A DNA stretch of 37,233 nucleotides from Micromonospora sp. H61 (lineage in GTDB: Bacteria; Actinomycetota; Actinomycetes; Mycobacteriales; Micromonosporaceae): the NCBI RefSeq assembly GCF_018070325.1, contig NZ_JAGPXY010000066.1, forward strand, positions 1 to 37,233, in the 5' to 3' direction. A program made the position numbers and the translations under genes. Positions 33,501 through 37,233 of this stretch are shown here, one piece after another; within the stretch, counting starts at the first letter, position 1, and the number at the start of each line of letters is the position of its first letter. The notes beneath the pieces are model-generated. The model was not told the origin of the DNA. It ran no database searches and was given only the letters and a program-made list of their open reading frames with translations.

Positions 33501-34997
33501 ACCGACGGCACACCCGATCTCTGGGTCACGACCAATGGCGGCCAGACCACCGAGTGGCGCGTCAGCGACCTCACCGGCGCAAGTGGTGCCATCACCGCCC
33601 AACCCAGCCTCACCATCATCACCGCCGACCACGCCTGGCAGCTGAACGACTCCGCCACCGGGACGGTCGGCGCGGCCAGGGACACCGCCGGCACGCTGCA
33701 CGCCACCGGCACCCCCGGCGCCACGTGGAGCACCGGCGACCTGTTCGACCCGGACGTGGCCCTCGACGGCACCAGCGGCACCCTCGCCACCAACACCTCG
33801 GCCGTGCCCACCAACGCCGCCTTCACCGTCTCCACGTGGGTGAAGCTCAAATCCCACGGCGGCACGGTCGTCTCTCAGGACGGCACGAACACCGCCGGCT
33901 TCAAGCTCTGGGCTGATTCGAGCGACCAGTCATGGCGCTTCGCCATGTCACGAAGCGACGTGGCGAGCCCGATCTGGGACACCGCCAGCGCCAGTGCGGG
34001 TTCGGCGCGACTGGGCGTCTGGACGCAGCTGACGGCGGTCTTCAGCCCCGCCGCCGGCAACCTGCACAGCATGTTTCTCTTCGTCGACGGCCGCAACGTC
34101 GCATCGGCCTCCCACGGCACCCTGTGGAACACCACGAACGCATTCCGCATCGGCGCCGCGAAGACCGGATCGAGCAGCTATGGCGGCTACCTGAACGGGG
34201 AGGTCTCGCTGACCCAGACCTGGGACGTGGCGACGATGGGCCCGGACCCGGTGGCCCACGACCTCAACGGGGACGGTCGAGCGGACATCGTCGCCGCGGA
34301 CTCCTCGGGAAATCTGTGGCTCCACCCGAACACCGGCAACGGCGGAATGTCGACGTTCGGCACAGCCGTCAAGATCGGCAGCGGTTGGGCGAGCCTACGG
34401 TGGAACATCCGGGACTGGACACTCGATGGTCGTGCCGATGTCCTCGCCATCCCCTCGGACGGGTTGCTCTGGATGTATCCCAACGTCAACGGGGCGCCGA
34501 GTTACCCACAGCGCCGCCGGATCGGCGTCGGTTGGGCCGGCTACACCCACGCCACCGGGCACGCCGACGGCGACCGAAGCCCCGACCACTTCGGCATCAA
34601 GGCGTCGACCGGCGAACTGTTCTACTACCCGGACGGATGCTGCAAGATCCTCGTCGGGAGATCCGCCTGGACGAACTACCGCATCTACCCGGCGGACTTC
34701 AACTCCGACGGTCGCGACGACATCGTCGCCATCGACGGCTCCGGCGGACTGTGGTTCTACCCGAACACCGGGCAGGCGGGACTGGCAATGTTCGGCACGC
34801 CCCGCCAGATCGGAACCGGCTGGTCAAATCTTCGGGTGACGATGGCCGACATGAACTCGGACGAAACGTTGGACATTGTCGGCGTCGACACCAGCAACAA
34901 CGTGTGGCTCTATCCCGGCACCGGGGCAGGCGGCCTCGCCAGCCGTGTCCAGATCGCGAGCCACTGGACCACCACCAGCGCCAAGGCCATCGGCTGA
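30585..34997 (+). CDS. Secreted DNRLRE / LamG / FG-GAP repeat protein
   Basis: A 1470-residue secreted protein. The signal peptide (GAIGVTVSAVLIASLPISGSSAAAA) lies within the first 42 residues. Then come a region of about 280 residues of the kind seen before DNRLRE domains, a DNRLRE-like beta domain (about 330-495, YWKNTPDPLGRMQVGNSG), two Ig/Fn3-like domains (about 495-705), and an FG-GAP/VCBS-like part (710-1010). A LamG-like jelly roll (about 1012-1215, FTVSTWVKLKSHGGTVVSQ) and a second FG-GAP propeller (1222-1470) with DLNGDGRADIVAAD and DFNSDGRDDIVAIDG follow; the latter look calcium-binding. GTG 30585 is chosen, with GGGGGAGG 4 nt upstream, rather than the longer frame from 30432 which would bury the signal. 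Likely an adhesion or glycan-binding partner. Confidence 0.88.
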   Translation: MLSTSHVRSRTHSLRSGAIGVTVSAVLIASLPISGSSAAAAPPPAPTSRPTSPLDADAAIDTAKRTGRPVEATAAGTPTSTLTARPDGLLELTQSAVPTRKRVDGVWKGLDATLVRQTDGSIIPSVTTNTIRLSPGGTGPMAELTSGDRAVAFTAPMSLPAPTLDGPTAIYREVLPGVDLTVRVTTEGGFSHVFVVKTRQAAAHPQLAALNLATTTTGVTLTSDRAGNITGRDRTGAAVLTAAAPSMWDSTASRAAEPTAAQGQAKSDITAPSRAARTAPIGVAITGGALALSPDRNMLTSKETVFPVYIDPTFVWTPVGPRMSGWATLSYYHQSTNYWKNTPDPLGRMQVGNSGVQHSNTLINFPVPHGTLQSAEISSANFKITNTRSWNCDDKTVNIYGPSTTLTSSNARWSYWEGVSKGSAIASKSFAYGYAGCATNAVSFDITSKIRSDVTDKRATRTLWMVAASEASDTRSWKEFDETSPTLTILYNHTPNKPTNLTTSPKTACAGGSFVGDSGVSLYAPVSDPNGGTLGVSFKLWKSSDTTETALAASNPSLLTYPSGSTAVLVVPVATLRTAGGGAATNFSWKVQATDFRSPSDWSATCTFTYDPSRPGSPTVSQPNDGETVVGQPWTFDVTPAPGTTVPKGYVYQVNAGPPVDVTADAAGNATITVAPTRFVNTLSVTSVSAGGNFGDTASVTFNSTPAANAAEGDLTGDDSPDLLAVGGRYALPSGLWLAPGGHRQGNVVATNIGARGNGVSGSTNPEDPGSNSPADFNGAQAVTGRFFGEGFEDVLVYYGSGPHTGGASILRGNGDGSVIEALRSGVQQSIVADQLRDENGNSPQQLVNAGDSRATGSTLPDLMGITGSTEHGYHLTYHPNLGVPGGYLLNQPTTALTPAGDTNWHNWRIATTRTATGSAMFLWERTTGALHLWTALAFDENTGQLTYDAHRLRADGWNTGADIDLRAADIDTDGTPDLWVTTNGGQTTEWRVSDLTGASGAITAQPSLTIITADHAWQLNDSATGTVGAARDTAGTLHATGTPGATWSTGDLFDPDVALDGTSGTLATNTSAVPTNAAFTVSTWVKLKSHGGTVVSQDGTNTAGFKLWADSSDQSWRFAMSRSDVASPIWDTASASAGSARLGVWTQLTAVFSPAAGNLHSMFLFVDGRNVASASHGTLWNTTNAFRIGAAKTGSSSYGGYLNGEVSLTQTWDVATMGPDPVAHDLNGDGRADIVAADSSGNLWLHPNTGNGGMSTFGTAVKIGSGWASLRWNIRDWTLDGRADVLAIPSDGLLWMYPNVNGAPSYPQRRRIGVGWAGYTHATGHADGDRSPDHFGIKASTGELFYYPDGCCKILVGRSAWTNYRIYPADFNSDGRDDIVAIDGSGGLWFYPNTGQAGLAMFGTPRQIGTGWSNLRVTMADMNSDETLDIVGVDTSNNVWLYPGTGAGGLASRVQIASHWTTTSAKAIG

Positions 34998-35010
34998 GTT
35001 CCAGATTCAC

Positions 35011-35056
35011 CCGGATCGGGTGGCGCCGCAACTGCCGCCGGCGCCACCCGATCCGG
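35011..35056 (+). terminator. Very strong terminator hairpin
   Basis: A perfect 17-bp stem (CCGGATCGGGTGGCGCC / GGCGCCACCCGATCCGG) with a 12-nt loop lies 13 nt after the stop of the LamG/FG-GAP gene. It separates that gene from the downstream secreted enzyme-like gene, which must have its own promoter or rely on read-through. Confidence 0.75.
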
Positions 35057-35094
35057 ACCGGAGGCGTCCACCAATTCGATCGAGGACGGTGCGC

Positions 35095-37101
35095 GTGAAG
35101 ATCCTTCGAAGTCTCACGGCGACGGTGGTCGCGGCGGCCATGTTGACCGTGGTCAGCCCTGGTACGGGGAGCGCCTCCGGAAACGGTTGGTACGACAGGT
35201 ACGTGGCGATGGATGCCGCGTTCGGTGACAGCATCTACACCGGCCCGGACAGCGCCACCCTGGCGTGGGGCGAGAGCTACGTCCTGAACAGTTACCTGGA
35301 CGTGTACGAACTCAGCCGGGACACCCGGTGGCTGGACAAGCTGGTGACCCACGTCGACCAGATCATCGCCAACGCCGACGATGACGACAACGACGGCTAC
35401 CTCGGCTGGAGCACCTCCCGATACTCGCCAGACGAGGTACTGAACACCGGTTTCGAGACCGCCGCCTCGGGTGATTCGACGATGGCGGCGAACTGGACGC
35501 GCTGGCAGACCACCAGCGCCACGGCACGCCGTACCACCGATCGGGCCAGCGGCGCCTACGGCATGCAGATCAACTCCGACGGTGCCGCCTGGCGCCGGAT
35601 CTACCAGCAGCTCGGCACGTACGAGCCGAACACCGTCTACGACCTGACGTTCCGGGCGAGGACCAACGGCTCGGCCGCTGGCGGTCGCGCGCACATCATC
35701 GACCGGACGACCAACACGGTCCTGTGCTCGACCGCGTTCACCAACACGACCTGGGCGACCCACAGCACCGAATGCCGCACGCCGTCGGCGGCAGGGCACG
35801 ACCTGCAACTATTCCTCGGGCACAGCGACTATCAAATCTCCGGCGGCAGCGCGTCCTTCGACGACGTGACCGTCAAGGGCCGGTTCCCCTACATCGTGCA
35901 CGACGGGATGATCGGCACCGCGATCGCCAAGTTCGCCCGCCTCGTGCACGGTCAGCCGTCGCTGCCCGCGACCTACGCCGAGCAGGCGGCCACATACCGA
36001 GCGTTCCTTGAAGACGAGATCGTGCCCCGCTGGGAGTCCAGCCCCTACATTGGGAACACCTGGATCTCGACGGCCGGCACGTACACACAGCCGCCAAACT
36101 TCGACTCGTTCTCCCACAGCCCTCGGCCAGCCAACGACTACCTGCCGTACAACCAGTCCCTCGCCTACGGGCAGATGCTGCTGGTGCTGCATCAGGTGAA
36201 CGGAGACGCCACCTACCTGGACCGGGCCCGCCGCACCGGCCAGTTCTTCAAGGGCAGACTCACCCTCAACGGTGACGCCTACACGTGGACGTACTCGCCG
36301 CAGAGCACGGCGGTCGAGGACACATCACACGCGAACATCGACGTCGGCGCGGCGCGCGAACTCTACGAGAGTGGCAACGTCTTCACCGCCACCGACATGC
36401 AGCGCTTTACCAACACGCTGACCCAGTTGATGTGGAACGGCTCCCTGACGACGCCACGAGTGTCGAAGTTCGTCAACGGTACCGGTGACGAGTCGTTCAG
36501 CTGGCGCCTTGTCGAGTGGCTAGAGTACGCGCAGTGGGCTAAGAATATCTTTCCCATCGCCACTCAGCAGTTCCAAAATTCGAACAATGGTGCGGTCGAA
36601 ATGTTGATGCTCACGCGGATCATGAAATGGGACCGCTCCAAAGTGGTCAACCAGGGGTTCGAACTCGCGACGAGCTTCGACGCCACCCAACCAGCGCAGT
36701 GGAACCGGGCCGGCTCGAGCGCCAGCACCGCCTTCCGCGACCCGGCGAACGCCTACGAGGGCCGCTACGGCCTGACCGTTCGCTCGGTCGGCGGTGCTGC
36801 CCAGCAGGTGAATCAGGGCTGGGAGGGCTGGCGGGCCAACGCCACGTACACGTTGAGCTTTGTCGGGAAAGTCGCCGGAGCGGCCGGGGGTCGAGTATGG
36901 GTGCTCAACGAGACGACCGGGACCATTTTGGCGAACGTGCCGATCACGACCACCGATTGGACTCCGGTAGCAGTCGACTTCACCTCGCCGAGCGTCGCCA
37001 CCCAGGTGGTGCGGGTGTACGTCGGCAATACGGATCCCACGGTCACGGGCACCGCACACCTCGATGCCGTCAAGATCCGCGTGGCCGGGGACACCTGGTA
37101 A
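35095..37101 (+). CDS. Secreted alpha-helical carbohydrate-active protein with two CBM-like modules
   Basis: A 668-residue secreted protein. The Sec signal is at residues 1-28 (SLTATVVAAAMLTVVSPGTGSAS). A helical domain begins at 30-115 (YVLNSYLDVYELSRDTRWLDKLV) and is interrupted by a jelly-roll module at about 117-262 (VLNTGFETAASGD to FDDVTVKG). It resumes at about 263-500 (VHDGMIGTAIAKFARLV, LPYNQSLAYGQMLLVLHQV, HANIDVGAARELYESG). A second module of the same type ends the protein (VVNQGFELATSFD to HLDAVKIRV, about 520-668). Helical repeats with this spacing suggest an alpha/alpha-toroid like those of some polysaccharide lyases, hydrolases and epimerases. The modules resemble CBM4/9-type domains. 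Reaction unknown. GTG at 35095 with GAGGA about 8 nt upstream. Confidence 0.82.
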   Translation: MKILRSLTATVVAAAMLTVVSPGTGSASGNGWYDRYVAMDAAFGDSIYTGPDSATLAWGESYVLNSYLDVYELSRDTRWLDKLVTHVDQIIANADDDDNDGYLGWSTSRYSPDEVLNTGFETAASGDSTMAANWTRWQTTSATARRTTDRASGAYGMQINSDGAAWRRIYQQLGTYEPNTVYDLTFRARTNGSAAGGRAHIIDRTTNTVLCSTAFTNTTWATHSTECRTPSAAGHDLQLFLGHSDYQISGGSASFDDVTVKGRFPYIVHDGMIGTAIAKFARLVHGQPSLPATYAEQAATYRAFLEDEIVPRWESSPYIGNTWISTAGTYTQPPNFDSFSHSPRPANDYLPYNQSLAYGQMLLVLHQVNGDATYLDRARRTGQFFKGRLTLNGDAYTWTYSPQSTAVEDTSHANIDVGAARELYESGNVFTATDMQRFTNTLTQLMWNGSLTTPRVSKFVNGTGDESFSWRLVEWLEYAQWAKNIFPIATQQFQNSNNGAVEMLMLTRIMKWDRSKVVNQGFELATSFDATQPAQWNRAGSSASTAFRDPANAYEGRYGLTVRSVGGAAQQVNQGWEGWRANATYTLSFVGKVAGAAGGRVWVLNETTGTILANVPITTTDWTPVAVDFTSPSVATQVVRVYVGNTDPTVTGTAHLDAVKIRVAGDTW

Positions 37102-37233
37102 AGGCTCTGGCTTGCGGCGGTCGACCGGGCTCGGACCGGTTTTGGGCCGCCCTTGAGGGCCCGGACATGGGTTCCGTCGATCACCGCCCGGGACATGTCG
37201 AGCTGGTCGGCGGCTCTCAGCTTGCCGTGCAGG
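37102..37233 (-). mobile_element. IS5-type transposase fragment, frameshifted, cut by the window edge
   Basis: The minus strand reads LHGKLRAADQLDMSRAVIDG followed by THVRALKGG. This carries the first catalytic Asp region of an IS5-family DDE transposase (SRAVIDGSHVRALKGG is the usual form). After GGPK one base is missing: in the shifted frame the sequence continues GPSPVDRRK as expected for the family. The fragment ends within 10 bases of the stop of the preceding secreted-protein gene, so the rest of the transposase downstream is lost. The N-terminal part lies beyond the window end. Confidence 0.75.

Noticed and set aside
1..37233. CRISPR arrays, tRNA or rRNA genes
   Set aside because: I looked for regularly spaced repeats and for conserved RNA gene blocks on both strands and recognised none.

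Overview
The window is high-GC DNA (roughly 70% by eye) with many GTG starts, GGAGG-type ribosome binding sites and strong GC hairpins. Its gene families point to a filamentous actinobacterium: PASTA-less Ser/Thr kinase, SpoIIE/STAS/RsbW-type regulators, DUF2254, a giant secreted Rhs protein, and secreted LamG/FG-GAP and carbohydrate-binding proteins. A Micromonosporaceae-like or Streptomyces-like host is the best guess. This is inferred from gene content; there is no rRNA or tRNA in the window to anchor it.

Layout. Positions 1-2700 are an insertion-sequence graveyard. An IS630-type remnant and an internally deleted IS256-type remnant flank an intact divergent pair, a TetR regulator and an alpha/beta hydrolase, with a near-palindromic operator between them. 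Positions 2701-7899 (minus strand) hold a two-gene operon. It encodes a 960-residue coiled-coil protein I cannot assign and a 763-residue coiled-coil protein ending in an M23-like domain. This is the best candidate for an undescribed system. Positions 8113-12265 hold a YetF-type membrane protein, a DUF1330-type small protein, a membrane Ser/Thr kinase with a CBM2-like outer domain, a divergent lipoprotein, and a 52-residue Rho-N-like protein.

Positions 12529-17935 are a signalling cluster. It contains a membrane metallophosphoesterase, a membrane SpoIIE-type PP2C phosphatase whose gene overlaps that of a Kv-type potassium channel, a MarR regulator, a STAS anti-anti-sigma factor, and a fused STAS-like/HATPase anti-sigma factor. 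The phosphatase, STAS and HATPase proteins are the three classical parts of a partner-switching module, although the phosphatase is on the other strand.

Positions 17936-23850 are a decayed accessory stretch. It holds a frameshifted Na+/H+ antiporter remnant, a probable MscS C-terminal remnant, a frameshifted small gene, a probable internally deleted small gene, and a channel-like protein without a potassium filter. Intact genes among them are a small FHGGPLDG protein, DUF2254, a 199-residue membrane protein and a DUF6228-like protein.

Positions 23852-37101 are a secreted-protein island. A 2153-residue Rhs/YD-repeat polymorphic toxin has a visibly lower-GC C-terminal tip and no recognisable immunity gene downstream. 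It is divergent from a 1470-residue secreted DNRLRE/LamG/FG-GAP protein, followed after a very strong hairpin by a secreted alpha-helical enzyme-like protein with one carbohydrate-binding module inserted in it and a second at its C-terminus. A frameshifted IS5-type transposase fragment begins right after that gene and runs off the window.
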